NCBI GenBank assembly: GCA_002110485.1
Contig: MOWL01000088.1
Coordinates: 434,001-498,000 of the forward strand
Length of the DNA: 64,000 nt
Direction: 5' to 3'
From: Emergomyces orientalis
Taxonomy: Eukaryota > Ascomycota > Eurotiomycetes > Onygenales > Ajellomycetaceae
The position numbers and the translations under genes were made by a program. Within the stretch, counting starts at the first letter, position 1; each line of letters begins with the position of its first letter. This document shows, one piece after another, positions 34,645-46,335 of this stretch. The notes beneath the pieces are model-generated. The model searched no databases. It saw only the letters and a list, made by a program, of their open reading frames with translations, and was not told the DNA's origin.

Positions 34645-36613
34645 TTAATAGGTACACCTTCGGCCATGCCCATGGACATCATCGCACCTGCCATTGAACG
34701 GCTTCACACCCCGATACCCCGCAGCTCCCAGCGACCTGGCCTGATTCTCTTCCTTGGGGGGTGGGTCCTTGGGCGGCAATCCCTTCGTGCTGCGCGCATA
34801 CGTCGCGAGCGCATAAGCCGCGCCCTTGGTATTCATCAACCACGCCTCCTTGTTAAGATTATTCACATCATCGCCAACGCCGTGGTAGTTAACGTCATAA
34901 GCGACGCCGGCAGTGCCTCCGAACAGCTTTGCCTGTTCCTCAGTCTTGATGCCCTCAGCGCCAGTGAAGATGCCACCGGCGGGGATGCCGACGGAGATGA
35001 ATGCATCGTAATCAGATCGCCCGTCAAACTCGGAGGGGATGTGTGCCTTTTTGCGGTCCTCGTAATATTTCTGGAAGAGTTTCTCGATCTCTGCGCTGCC
35101 GGAGGGGCCAGTGAAGTTGAAGGTGGATCCGTCGCCGTCGTAGATCATGTTGGCGTAGTTGGGCGAGGCGGTCATGTCGAAGTTCAGGTACAGGCGGATT
35201 TTGTCGCGTTCTTCTGGGGTGAGGCTGTCGACATAGTATTGGGAGCCGAGGAGGCCGTATTCCTCTGCAGTCCAGAAGAGGAAGCGCACGGCGTTGGGGA
35301 CTTTGAATTTTGCGAGAGCCTTGGCAATAACAAGGTTGCCAATTATGCCAGAGCCGTCGTCGTTGATGCCGGGGCCTGAGGGGGGGGGCATGTTATTAGA
35401 GATTGCTGCGGGTTTGGATGAATGAATGTACGTGTGTATGTACGTACATGTACTTACCAGCCTCAACGGAATCGGAGTGTCCTCCGATTGCGATAATGTT
35501 GTCTTGCTTTCCACCCTTAGATGTCGCAATGACGTTAAACCTAAACAGAATATCTCCCGTCAACTCAACAGCTCATAATCTGCTAACCCCATTCATCTTG
35601 GAATCTACTTACGTCGTGCGGTTCTCGAACTCTGAGTGAGCATACAGCTCCGCCGTCAATGTCTCGGATCCCACGCGAGAAGCAAGGTCGTCTCCGATTT
35701 CCTTGGAAATCCCGACGGTGGGCGGATAAGGGCCATTGGGGTCCGAGGGATTACCCAGGGTTCCTGACAGTGGGCCAGGGATATTGTTGTAGATGAGAGC
35801 ACCGACTGCTTTAGCCGAGCCAGCAAGGGCGGATTTGAGGCCGAATGGGCACTCGCCACGGAGGATCAGGGCAACTTTGCCGTTTACCTCTGGTGGGAAA
35901 TCAGCCTGCACATCGGTTCTGTTTAGCGCTGATATTATGCCTTGCTCCTCCTCTTCCTCCTCCTCCTCCTCCTCTCTCTTCATTTCTTTTCATCTTTTTC
36001 AAGTAAAAACTGCGATGTCACTTACAGCAACACATCCGAGGTTTTTCACCAAGACAATTTCCGTCTTAGCTTCACCTGACGGACTATATGTCATAGGAGA
36101 AACTTCTTTCTCCTCGCCATTGACTTTCAACGTGGCATTGGACCTGGACCACAAATGAACTTGCTTCTGCTTGGTCACGTCATAATAGCGAGTCTTCTGC
36201 AGCTCTCTAACGAGGTAGTCAACGGTATCATTGTGGCCCTTAGTGCCGAAGACACGGTTCCGCTCAGGGGTCGCATAGGCGAGCTCTTCTAGCTTTTTGG
36301 CTCCAGCCATGAGATCTTTTATCCCGATCCGCCACATCAACTTTTCCTATATTAGGGGCAAAAATGGGGGAGATTAGTTTTATTTTCTTCTCCTTCTCTA
36401 CATTTGCAGCGTTCGTTCATCGTACGGTTGTGTGTATATACATACAGGGGTGACCTCCCGAAATTTACCGTACCAGTCGCCCGGGAAGGGAAATTTAGGG
36501 AAATCCGGGAAATCCGGAAAACCTGGGAAGCCTTCCGCTTCGGCATCTGGGGCCTGAGCCGTAACCAGATGCGCCCCAAGGGTAGCCCCGAGGGCAAGCA
36601 ATTGGGCCTTCAT
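34645..36613 (-). CDS. LAP2: Secreted or vacuolar M28 leucine aminopeptidase with PA domain (Lap2 type)
   Basis: This zinc aminopeptidase releases N-terminal residues from peptides outside the cell or in the vacuole. Exons on the minus strand, 36613-36446, 36346-36026, 35905-35613, 35540-35458 and 35375-34645, give 531 aa. Residues 1-20 (MKAQLLALGATLGAHLVTAQ) are a signal peptide, followed by a Phe-Pro-rich repeat (FPGFPDFPDFPKFPFPG). A PA domain lies at about 165-260 (GECPFGLKSALAGSAKAVGA). Zinc and catalytic residues of M28 are present: GGHSDSVEAGPGINDDGSG, WTAEEYGLLGS, LYLNFDMTASP and the last His in YDVNYHGVGD. Several Asn-X-Ser/Thr sites fit a glycoprotein. The third exon starts at the AG (GTGCAG) that keeps the frame. 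Yeast Ape3 (aminopeptidase Y) is the alternative name. Confidence 0.94.
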
Positions 36614-39600
36614 TTTGCAGGTCCGGTAGTCCTAATTGCCAAGTAAACAGGAAATGGATCTTAACTAATGAGGGAGACAGATAGCTACAGGCGGCAAGCG
36701 GCAAGGGGCAGGAGAGAGAAATGGAATGTCCCAAAACAACAGCCCTTTCTGCACAACCGGAAGGAACCCTCGGAAGGCTGGGAGCGAAAGTGCAGCACCA
36801 TGGGCATTATATAGTTGTGCCTCATTTTCGCGGATCAGCAAGCATGCGAAGACAACCGTAGCTAGTCAGCTAAACAAGGCGGCAGCGTACTCTGCGTATG
36901 CTTCTGTACCGTTAATGGTACCTGGTTTTGGGAAAGGGATGAACTTCCAGCCCGCTCTGCCATCCGCTAATCATCCTCTAGTGGTGTGAGCACTATATAC
37001 CGAGGGCATGAGGGTCTTTCAATGCCGTGCTCATACCACCTACGTAATTGGGTATAGCTCCCATCCTGCGTAGAGAGTTCAGTTCGAATTCCCTTGGCGG
37101 AAATCAATTGCAATGTATGATTTGCCAGTAGATTGAAGTGCTATCTTTGAAGCTGGGGTTTCGGATATAGTCTTGTTTTTGCGTATTGCTGAGAGCCATA
37201 TTTTTCTGGACGGTGATTCGAGGGGAAGCAAGTGGCTTTCTCCGCGTTGCGATAGTGTTATCCTTGTTATTAAGGTCGGTGCCAAGTTGGGAATCCTAGT
37301 CCGGGGTCTGGGGTCTAGGGAAACTGGATCTACACAGCGTAGCGCAAGTTACCAGACATTATCATATCAGGGCACGAATGATGTCAAAGCAAGGCTAACG
37401 ACAATTGTGGCATGTAGCGGGGTTGAGCATTCGCTTTCAAGGTTAGTTTAAGCACGGAGAGGAAGAAGCATGAACTGCTGGAATCCTAAGAGCGACTGGC
37501 CGATCATAATAATTCTAGTTTGGGCATTGTAGGACATCAACCGCACATGGGATGCACGAAGTCAGTTTTCCCCAACATGAAAGTGTTGCATGTCAGAACA
37601 AGCTTAAAAAGAGGTTCAATTTCGTTTTTGATCCTGCCAAGCCACAACGTTCCATCAGTAAATCGCCCCCAGCCAGCAAGGGTGAGCCTACCAAGCACAC
37701 CAGTGAGACGATCGGCAGCGCCCTGTGGGGCTCAAAAAGACACGGTTTTGGCGGATGATACGAAGAAGATAAAGGCAGAGGAACAAGCCACAAGAAAAAG
37801 CAACGTCTATCAGTCTTCATGCAGCTTCTTGCGTGCACTTCTCAGGGCAGCTTGCAGATCATCATCATTACCCGCATTTTGCCGTGTCCATAACAACCAT
37901 CACAACATCGCAACCAGTAATTCTAGAAGTTCTGTGTAGCTGATAGTGGAGTGGTTGGGGCGCATAGGTACAGAAAAGAAGTGCTTCCAGTCTATTCTGC
38001 TTCAATGTGACTGGGAATTCAGTCCCGGGCCAGGCGTGGTGTCCTAAAAGCGGGGGATTATTGCACAATCCCCATGTCTTCTTAATCCCTATCCTATCCC
38101 TACACACCCCTCTCCCAATACACAATATTTTTTGATAATTCCGTGTTAAACCGGCAACCTTGGTACAGGAACTGAGGTCAGAACAGTTATTCAAGGCCTA
38201 CTAGCCAGCGGTGGTGTAACTCAAGGAGGAGTTAGACTCTGCCTTTTTCGGGATAGCATAACCATTCATTATGATGGGCAGACGGGGGGTTGCCGTAACC
38301 CCGCGGGGTCCATGGGGTGTTTTTGGCGTGGTTTTCTCAGCTCTACCCAATAATGTGGCACACTGCCTCAGAGCCAAAAATCCTGGGGAGACCAAGCGAG
38401 AAGCAACCAGTCCCTCTTTGTTGCCCAAATAAATCCCAGAATTTGAGCAATGTAACGATATCAAATTAAAAGGGCTTTTGCGGGCTGCTGGCAGATTTCT
38501 TCAGGGCCGACCTGCTTTCTTCAGCGTCTCTCCGTTCCTGTCTAGTCCCATATCTGGCTAGTTGAGCAGTTGATATACGATCGTGGCTCGAAACTCGGCT
38601 GGCACAAGCCCCCATGCCATGTGATAATGTACGCCGCTGCGAAAACGAAATGAAACATTAAATAGTAAGAATATCAAGAATAATCGGGAGAAAATAGAAA
38701 GGAAAAAAAAAGGCACCAGACAAGAATACCTCGAACGACCTCGAGAAATGCGGAGAAATTGCCGCATTCGCCCCTGGCTGTCTATGCAGTTCTGCACGTT
38801 CCCATTTCTGCTTCCACGGCTTATACGGTGTTGCATCTCTCCACACCCTTGACGGCGGCAGAACAAATAGGCACTTTGACAGCAGTCTAGAACTTCAAAG
38901 CACGGGAAGAAAGGATAAAATCCAAGATATGGATCGATCTACCTCTCTAGTCTATATGTCAACTCGCAGTTTCGTTTCTCTTGTCCAGTGCATGGAGAAG
39001 CAGTTGCCTAGCGCCCCGCCATCAGTAAACATAGCATATCTGAACATTTACTCCATAATATACCCGATATTGTCTCGCTTGCAATGTCGATGTCCCTTCT
39101 TTAATGTAGTAACCGATCAGGTGATCAGTTAAACACAATGCTCCACATAGAGCACTTGGCTAGCTATGTTTATGATCTATATTCCCGCGACTTTGACTTT
39201 ACCCCCTCTCTGCAATATCTCTGCAATATTGGCTGCGTTAATTACAAGAGGAGGGTAGCCTTAGTATGGCAGGATGTAGCACTGCAGAGAAGGGAGAAAG
39301 AGGACGGCTGGGACTGGAATAGGTCTGTAATATCACATATCCATATCCGTATCCGTATCCATACCCTTTATTTTATTTTATTTGATTAAAATATATATAT
39401 CAAACAGAAAAAAGAAGAAAGAAGAAAAATCTAATCCCACGCTATCCCCGCTAAGTAGATTAAGAAAGGAAACTCAACAGCATACAAATCTATCTGTCAA
39501 CAAAAGTGTATCTCGCGTACATTCCAACTAAAATTATCAATATTCTGAAAAGTGAGGAAAACAAACACCAAGTAGAGAAAAAGTTAATAGAAAAAGGAGA

Positions 39601-40132
39601 AAGGTTTAAAATTTCCCTGCGGATCTATAAACAAGCTTTCAGATGGGCTCTCATTTTCCCTTTCTTTTCATTTCTTTCTCTCTCTGTTTTTATTTTTTAA
39701 TTTTTTTTGTTTCCAGTAAAGCCCAATGGGTATTTTCTGGGTTTTCTGGTGCTAATAGGATTGCGGGGATCACCCAACCTGGGGATGATTGCCGACGACT
39801 GAAAGTATGTAGCGAAACGAAGCTCGAAATGGGTGAGGTAGGTGCCTAAGCGGGGCGCGGGCTTCAAATCATGAAACAGCTCCTAGCTTCGTGGCGTTTG
39901 TCAAGGGCTTGGAGGTGCACGGAACCGGGCGCTGATGAGGAGAACAAAAAGAAACCTTGTGTAGAACCCCCCAAAAAAATGAAGAATCGAGCCCTTTGCT
40001 TCACCTCGCTTCGTTGGTAATGCATGCAAGTGGATACGACGGAACGTTGTGGCTTGGTGAAAATGGATCGACGAAACCTGCATTTTGTGTAGCATTATCG
40101 TGGCGGGCCGCGGGCTAATCCAACAATTCCTC
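36614..40132. other. Gene-poor region of 3.5 kb
   Basis: I find no convincing gene. Frames such as 37173-37451, 37520-37939 and 38929-39389 (plus) and 36495-36734 (minus) lack start context, splice partners and family features. The part next to 36614 is the aminopeptidase promoter and the part from about 39900 is the FUN30 3' region. It contains a short hexamer array TATCCR at about 39338-39362 and A/T tracts. It could hold non-coding RNA or old, unrecognisable remnants. Confidence 0.45.
39338..39362. repeat. Hexanucleotide TATCCR tandem repeat
   Basis: About four units alternating ATATCC and GTATCC lie in the gene-poor region. It is a simple repeat with no evident role. Confidence 0.6.
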
Positions 40133-43100
40133 TCAAGCCGATTCCGATTTTTCAACAGGAGCAGCAGGTACAGCAGGTCCATCGACCTCCTTCCTCTCCT
40201 CCCCTTCAAGCTTCGCAATGACCATCTCCTCCACAACTTTCAATCCAGCCTCCTCGCCCTTCTTCGCCGCAACAGCCCCATCATCCTCCCCAGAAACCCG
40301 CTGATCAAGCGCCAGCTTCGTCTGTCCCAGCGCATATATCTGCTCCTCAATAGTATCTCTCGTGACAAGCCGTACAACCTCAACTTCGCGCGTTTGGCCC
40401 ACACGATGCGCGCGATTCTCCGCCTGCACGTCCTCCTGTGGATTAAAGCTAGAGTCAAATATGATAACCTTATTCGCGCACGCGAGGTTAATACCCGCGC
40501 CGCCGGCCTTAGTTGACAGGAGAAAGACGGGGATCTCAATTTGTTCGTGGAAAGCATCGAGGGTAGATTGGCGATCCTCGACGCTGGTGCTGCCATCAAG
40601 GCGGAAGAAGCGCATTTGCAGCGTCTGCAGCACGTGTTCGAGGATATCCATGACCATCGTGAATTGGGAGAAGATGAGAGTGCGGTCGCCGTTTTCTTTG
40701 AAGCGGTTTAGCAAGTTGCAGAGCTTGTCGACTTTTCCGGAGTGCATCCATTCGTCGTGTTTGAGTACGAATTTGGAGAGAGCGGTTGGGTTTTGCTCGC
40801 AGAGGGTATGGACTTCGAAATCGTTGTAGGCGCAGAGTTCAAGGTAGATTTGATCCGGGTCTGATGCTGCCCATTTTTCATCTTTTATGCATGCTTTGGC
40901 AATACGGCTTAGAGTCTTGTCGTCGTAGTAGCGTCGGTAGAATAAGGGGTGGATAGCGGCCTGGCGTAGCTTCATGAGAATGTTGGCGGACTTGTTCCCA
41001 ACCTTTTTCCCGGCGGCTCGATCTGCAACCAGCTGTCGGACAGTTTCGACTTCGTGGGTGTATATTTCTTTCTGGGCCTCATTCATCTCGCAATATTCCA
41101 CACTGGTGATCTTGGGCGGCAGATCGATCACTTGATGCTTCTTCCTGCGCAGCACGAAGGGGGTGAGCATGGATTTTGCTCGAGCGATTCGCTGTGCGGA
41201 TAGTAGCGCTGTATGTGTGTCGTCGACCGTCTTGGCTTTGGCGCTGAAGATGTACTCGAGATCCTCTTTTCGCTCTCTGAAGACTGATGGTAAGATAAAT
41301 CCAAGCAGTGAAGCTAGCTCCTGCAGGTTGTTCTGTAGGGGGGTACCGGTGAGTAATAACCGGAACTGAGCCGGAATACGGATAAGTTTCTCGTAGAGCA
41401 TGGACTTGCTGCTCTTCAACATGTGACCCTCGTCGTATACGCAAACACAGAAATCCATGGAGCGAAGGAAAGCGGCGTCAATTTTCGCCTTCGCAATTGT
41501 GTATGTAGTGACGACGACGTTGATGGAGTCCCTCGTGTCTTCAATTTGCTGCCGAATCTCAGCTCGAACGGTCTGGTTTGCGTAATAAGGCATGACGTTT
41601 AATTTTGGACAGAACACGGAGAATTCACGGAGCCAGTTCTCCAGAGTTGAAGATGGAACTACAACAAGATGGGGGCCTTTCACTCCTTTCTCGAAGAGGT
41701 GGGCAAAAAAAGCGATGACCTGGCAAGTCTTACCCAAGCCCATATCATCTGCAAGGATACAGCTTAAATTCTGCTCGAAAAGGAGGTTGAGCCAGTTGAT
41801 TCCAACAATCTGGTAATTCTTCAGTGTGATCGATTCGCTCATTATTGCAGGTTGGCCAATATACTGCTGTTTCTTGCGCGAGTTGTTGTTGGGCTTGAGT
41901 TCGTCGTCGTCGACACTCGACGAACGGTGGCTAGAAGGAGTACCAATTCCAGAATCATGGGTCTTATCTGATGTATTTTTATCATCCAATGAGACGATCT
42001 CAAGCTCGCCTTCTGTCTTCGTGCCGAAAATGTCCACACCCCATCGTTTCATCTCGTTTGCAACTGGCTTTCCAAGTGCTTCGCATTTAGAAACAAGAGC
42101 ATCCACAGCCTCATAACCCGTCCACATGTCAAGGCACTTGTCAACGACTTTGTCCCCAATCGGCTTTTTGGAATACTTTTTAGGTTTGGGGTTTGAAGTC
42201 TTTCCATTCACTTCATCATCCTGGGTGATTTGGCGAACTGCGTTCAAAGATTTGAATGGACGTTTTGAGATAATGGTGTTGGCGATATTTTCCTGAATTT
42301 CAGCGATGTCGGATAGATCTGCCACTGAACATGAATTGAAAAATTTAAGGACTTTTGTTTCCAAAATACCATCGTCCTCAGAGTCCTCAGGGTTATCGGA
42401 TTCAGAGGATTCTATCTCGACAATGGGTATCTCTGGTGATTCTGATCGTGGCCGCGTCTTCTTGCCTCTAATAAGTCTACCAGGTTTCTTGGCGATAGGG
42501 GCAGTCCCAGATGGCGGGGATGAAGAGCGCGTTCTAGTGCCTCTGATCAGGCGTTTACGAGGTGCTGAGGCGCCTCTATCGGCATCACCCTTCTGGGTTG
42601 GAAGTTTCTGGCCTGAAGTCCACTTATCCTGAATGCGCGTTCTCGCCTTGATTTGTTGTTTCGCTGGCTCCACTTGGGGGACGTTATGGTCCAAACTCAG
42701 TTCGTCATCAGAGATGGGATCTGTGGGTAGATAATCCTCCAATTGGGCTAGATGTTCCAGAGAGTCTTCGTAATGCCCTCTCTTGGATACAAGAGTGTTG
42801 ATAATGAGCTGGACAGACTTGTTTGGAAAGACGTTGAGTATGCGCTCGACTTTTATTCTAGTCTGATAATCTTCAATATCGTCTAACGTGAATGTATCTT
42901 CCTGGCGCGATCTCTTGGGGGACCCGGATCTGTCATCAGGCATAGAGGACATTCTATCTACCGAACGTTTTTCAGATACTTTTCTTTTATTATCATTTGC
43001 AGACGGGTTGTAAAAAGCAGAGGCGGTAATTTCCTTGAACCGATTCACAGCACCGTTCGCAGCTGCCGGAGACTCCAGAATGCGTTCTTTATCAGGGCTC

Positions 43101-43645
43101 TTGGGGTTCTTTGCAAATGTAGACCGTTTGATATCCGTAGTCCCAACAAATTGAATATCGTCCTCATCTGAAGACCCGCCGCGGTAAGTTGGGCCATCAT
43201 CGTCAAGATCAATGGCAGGAGGTCTTTTGATAGGAACTTTTACCATTGCTGGAGCCCTAAACTGTGTCCCAATAGGAGCCATTGAATTCGACAGGACTCC
43301 GGCATGGAGTATGTTGTAAGGACGAGAAGGGGTAGACTTTGGGGCCAAGGGTGAGGAAGTCGCAACTTGGACGACAGAGGAATCTTGCGCAGAGGGAGAA
43401 AGGAGATGGTGGGAATTTCGGTCGATTATTTGTGTGGGCTGGGTAGATTTTTGGGTGAATTGTTGGGTTGCACGAGTGAATAACGTCTGCGTTGCCAGTG
43501 GGTGTTTGTATAGAGGTACTGTTGCAACGGTCTCCTCGAACTCGGAGCTACCCTGGTCATCAGCCTCAACCTCAGACCCTGCAGGAGGTGAAGACCGGTC
43601 GGTCTTCTGATTGCGAAGCGGGGTGTCAGGGACAAGATCCTCCAT
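40133..43645 (-). CDS. FUN30: Snf2-family chromatin remodeller Fun30 (SMARCAD1/Fft3)
   Basis: This is an ATP-dependent nucleosome remodeller for heterochromatin maintenance and DNA end resection. It is a single exon of 1170 aa from the ATG at 43645 (MEDLVPDTPLRNQK); the frame is open to 43741 with no better start. The N-terminal 560 residues are Ser/Pro-rich, with a CUE-like ubiquitin-binding helix bundle at about 262-305 (ILNVFPNKSVQLIINTL). The helicase core has motif I DDMGLGKTCQ (about 633), motif II YDEGHMLKSS (about 738), LLTGTPLQNNL, then RLDGSTSVEDRQ (about 1018), KAGGAGINLACANKVII and ENRAHRVGQTR (about 1076). The DEGH form of motif II and IEEQIYALGQTKLALDQRV match Fun30/Etl1 rather than other Snf2 subfamilies. 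The C-terminus ends in a Glu-Ala-Pro-rich tail. Confidence 0.95.
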   Translation of the reverse strand: MEDLVPDTPLRNQKTDRSSPPAGSEVEADDQGSSEFEETVATVPLYKHPLATQTLFTRATQQFTQKSTQPTQIIDRNSHHLLSPSAQDSSVVQVATSSPLAPKSTPSRPYNILHAGVLSNSMAPIGTQFRAPAMVKVPIKRPPAIDLDDDGPTYRGGSSDEDDIQFVGTTDIKRSTFAKNPKSPDKERILESPAAANGAVNRFKEITASAFYNPSANDNKRKVSEKRSVDRMSSMPDDRSGSPKRSRQEDTFTLDDIEDYQTRIKVERILNVFPNKSVQLIINTLVSKRGHYEDSLEHLAQLEDYLPTDPISDDELSLDHNVPQVEPAKQQIKARTRIQDKWTSGQKLPTQKGDADRGASAPRKRLIRGTRTRSSSPPSGTAPIAKKPGRLIRGKKTRPRSESPEIPIVEIESSESDNPEDSEDDGILETKVLKFFNSCSVADLSDIAEIQENIANTIISKRPFKSLNAVRQITQDDEVNGKTSNPKPKKYSKKPIGDKVVDKCLDMWTGYEAVDALVSKCEALGKPVANEMKRWGVDIFGTKTEGELEIVSLDDKNTSDKTHDSGIGTPSSHRSSSVDDDELKPNNNSRKKQQYIGQPAIMSESITLKNYQIVGINWLNLLFEQNLSCILADDMGLGKTCQVIAFFAHLFEKGVKGPHLVVVPSSTLENWLREFSVFCPKLNVMPYYANQTVRAEIRQQIEDTRDSINVVVTTYTIAKAKIDAAFLRSMDFCVCVYDEGHMLKSSKSMLYEKLIRIPAQFRLLLTGTPLQNNLQELASLLGFILPSVFRERKEDLEYIFSAKAKTVDDTHTALLSAQRIARAKSMLTPFVLRRKKHQVIDLPPKITSVEYCEMNEAQKEIYTHEVETVRQLVADRAAGKKVGNKSANILMKLRQAAIHPLFYRRYYDDKTLSRIAKACIKDEKWAASDPDQIYLELCAYNDFEVHTLCEQNPTALSKFVLKHDEWMHSGKVDKLCNLLNRFKENGDRTLIFSQFTMVMDILEHVLQTLQMRFFRLDGSTSVEDRQSTLDAFHEQIEIPVFLLSTKAGGAGINLACANKVIIFDSSFNPQEDVQAENRAHRVGQTREVEVVRLVTRDTIEEQIYALGQTKLALDQRVSGEDDGAVAAKKGEEAGLKVVEEMVIAKLEGEERKEVDGPAVPAAPVEKSESA

Positions 43646-44702
43646 GGTGAAATGGCTCCTCCGAGTCCGCGATTTTTTAAATTTTTTTTCCAGAGCCTTA
43701 TGACAAAAAATGAGCCATAAAAAGTCTGTTGGGATCAGCACAAAAAGATCTATCTATGTATGGAGAACCAAGAAAAGGAGAGGAGAGAAAAGGATGGGGT
43801 GCGTTCTATAGAACAACCTGACCAGCAACTTTCTCGAGGTGAAGGAGTGGCATATCAGGAGCAGGAGAAGAAATAGTGGTGAAGGTTGCTAGGATGTATG
43901 GCATCCAACGTTTTGTCCAAGCTGGGACTTCGCGTGGTTTGTGGCAGAAAAAACGCGCTGTGGAAAGTGTTCTACAGCACGGGGAAACCTTATTTCCGTG
44001 TCGGATCACGTGGAGATAAGATCCATTGCTGACTCATCCAAAAAAATGATTATATCACGTGGAATAGCTGCCAACCTCATTTCCCAATGCAGTAAAACCA
44101 AACCACATTCAACACAAGGAGGACGACAACACGCTGATAAATACAATGTTGTTGGCTGGAAAATACATCGAATACTGCTGTATATGAAGGGAAATGGTGG
44201 AATAGTTGCCGCATCATATATACACGCGGGTGTATCGACAAGGGTTCGAATAACTAGAAACAAAACTAAGCCAAAATATACAGTCAAACAACACATATGG
44301 TGGAGCGACTTCATAACCTCGATATCATAAATGCATGACCTGAAAACCATAAATATCATATCTCTATGACTTACATCCTAGATAACTTTCAGGAAATCTT
44401 AAAGAGTATCCCACTTTAACGTTATATAGACCTATGATGACAAACATAAATAACCCCAAAAAAATTTCAGGGTTGCATTGCTTAGTTTAATTATTCCCAT
44501 CTAAAACAAACCACAAAAGAAAATCCCAGTCAGCAGCTAAAAGAATAAATTAAATTAAATTAAAAAAAACACTACTTGCATCTTCTGTCCTTCTCTGACC
44601 AACAACCACTACAAATCTATCCGCGCGTTTATACCCATCATATAATCCCCACAGGACCCACTGAATCTGTTTAATCCCCCCTTTCCAGATTCTAGCTAGA
44701 AC
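43646..44702. promoter_or_regulatory. Divergent intergenic region, FUN30 and VMA21 promoters
   Basis: This 1.06-kb region lies between divergent genes. The open frame 43941-44330 and its antisense partner show no family features. Near VMA21 there are A-rich runs with a TTAAATTAAATT repeat at about 44556. Confidence 0.45.
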
Positions 44703-45567
44703 ATGGCCACCCGCCGCTCAGCCGCTGCGAAGAAAGGAGAAGATGTCAGCGCTCAAATCGTACCGGCGGCGCAGCCAGCAGCAAAGACCAAGGGCGGCTT
44801 TCCTTCGTAAGTGTTCATTTCGTACTTTCATGTTTTGTCCTTTATCGATTATTTTCATGCATGAAGCCCTGGTTCTTCATTGTTTTCCCTAGTCGCCTGG
44901 TGTGGTCGCCACCATGGACCCCAGCGGAAGTAGGCCAACCAAGTGTGAGGACATTGAATTCTACGTCTTTTATATATATATCACCTCCTCAGCCTTTAAA
45001 TTTGTTGTCCATTTTGTAAAAATGGAAAATGGATATAAAACATACACTACATACCGAATGAAAAGCACCTAGAAAAAGAACAAGAATAGAAGGGTGATTG
45101 GGAATACGTTTTGACATCTCCACTGACCTTCCCCCTTCTAGATACGTTGTCATCAAACTCCTCCTCGTTACCGTGGCGATGATCTGCGCGCCGCTGGGCA
45201 CCTATTTTGGCGCACTGAATACGATTTGCGGAGGTGCGTTTCCAATATATTTTATCCCATATTGTCTCTTCACAGTCTTGGAGCTTGAATTTTTACATCC
45301 CACAGTCCACGCTAACCCTCTCCTCTCCTCCTCCTCATTCCGCCGTCCTCATCTTTTATTTTCAAACATTCAAATCCCCCCTCTGACCCCATCTAAAATT
45401 CACCGCGTAAAACTTACATGACAACCGCAGGGGACACTACATATGCCGGGGCCCTCGCCGCCATCTCAGTAAACCTCGTGCTGATCATCTATCTCATCAT
45501 TGCTGCGCGTGAGGATACTGGTGAAAGCGAGGAGGAGAAGAAGGAGAAGGAGGGGAAGACGGAGTAA
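44703..45567 (+). CDS. VMA21: V-ATPase assembly integral membrane protein Vma21
   Basis: Vma21 is an ER chaperone for assembly of the V-ATPase membrane sector. Exons are 44703-44806, 45142-45233 and 45431-45567 (110 aa). The first intron is unusually long here (335 nt) but has a GTAAGT donor and a CCCCCTTCTAG acceptor, and all exons join in frame. The N-terminus is basic and cytosolic (MATRRSAAAKKGE). Two transmembrane segments are separated by a short loop: YVVIKLLLVTVAMICAPLG and AGALAAISVNLVLIIYLIIA. The luminal hairpin TYFGALNTICGGDTTYAGA is the family signature. The C-terminus is highly charged (GESEEEKKEKEGKTE) but lacks a textbook KKXX at the very end, so ER retrieval may use a variant. 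Confidence 0.92.
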
Positions 45568-45949
45568 AATGTAGATTAATTTGTTTATGTAATTGGGGGG
45601 AATAAGATTGGATGAATGGTTTTTCGTGGCAGTTTTTGCGAATGACAGGGTGGAGGGATAAGCGAGAGGGGGGCGAACTGAGGCACGCGGGTTGGTTGAT
45701 TGATTTCCCCTGCTTTTGGAATTTGTTGTTCAGGGGTTTTTTTTTCCCTTTCATTTTTCAATGGTCCTGAACACTTCGTTTTTATGCTGTTTGTCTTGTG
45801 AGTTGTGTATATGACTGCTTGACTATTATTCACTTGTTAGCTATCACGGGATGTTTAAAACTAATTTTATATCTCTACTTCATCATGTTTGACCTAATTA
45901 TATTGATTGTTGACTTCATGACATGAGATGCAACATGAAGTTGTCGCTA

Positions 45950-45952
<3 letters not shown>

Positions 45953-45987
<35 letters not shown>
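45953..45987. repeat. AG dinucleotide microsatellite
   Basis: This is an uninterrupted AG repeat of about 35 nt in the VMA21-DUF2406 spacer. It is likely length-variable between strains. Confidence 0.95.
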
Positions 45988-45988
<1 letters not shown>

Positions 45989-46314
45989 AAATCTAAATGA
46001 AACAAGTCAGGTATTCTTCACATTTATCACATTGCTAGCTATCTAGGTAGGTAGCTTTTCTTTGCAATCTCTCTAAACTAAACTAAACTAGTCTGTCTCC
46101 TCAACAGTTCAGATCAATAAGATTAGAAAACTTAGAATAGTGAATAGTGAATAATCTGAGCAGATTATTAACACAAGACAAATTGAAAAAGAATGCTGTT
46201 TTAAAGGCAATACAAAAGTTGATTTATCCCCATTCCCATTCTCTCAAAAAACGTCCTGTATAGAGAAAAATTTTCATCCCAGATATTTTTCTGTGCTGTT
46301 AAATAAAAAATAAA

Positions 46315-46335
46315 GGGGGGGGGGGGGGGGGGGGG
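46315..46335. repeat. Poly-G tract of 21 nt
   Basis: This is an uninterrupted run of 21 G on the plus strand. Its length is likely uncertain in the assembly. It could form G-quadruplexes. Confidence 0.95.

Noticed and set aside
34537..35379. Plus-strand open frame of 280 codons
   Set aside because: It lies antisense to the last exon of the M28 aminopeptidase, whose zinc-binding motifs are intact; the frame is a shadow of its GC-rich codons.
37060..37100. GTTCGAATTCCC, a possible tRNA T-arm
   Set aside because: No matching acceptor, D or anticodon stems could be folded around it.
37173..37451. 92-codon plus-strand frame in the gene-poor region
   Set aside because: It has no recognisable domain, no splice partner and overlapping antisense frames; kept only as part of the unexplained gap.
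46315..46335. Poly-G run as a functional element
   Set aside because: It is more simply a homopolymer; the length may be a sequencing artefact and no gene feature depends on it.
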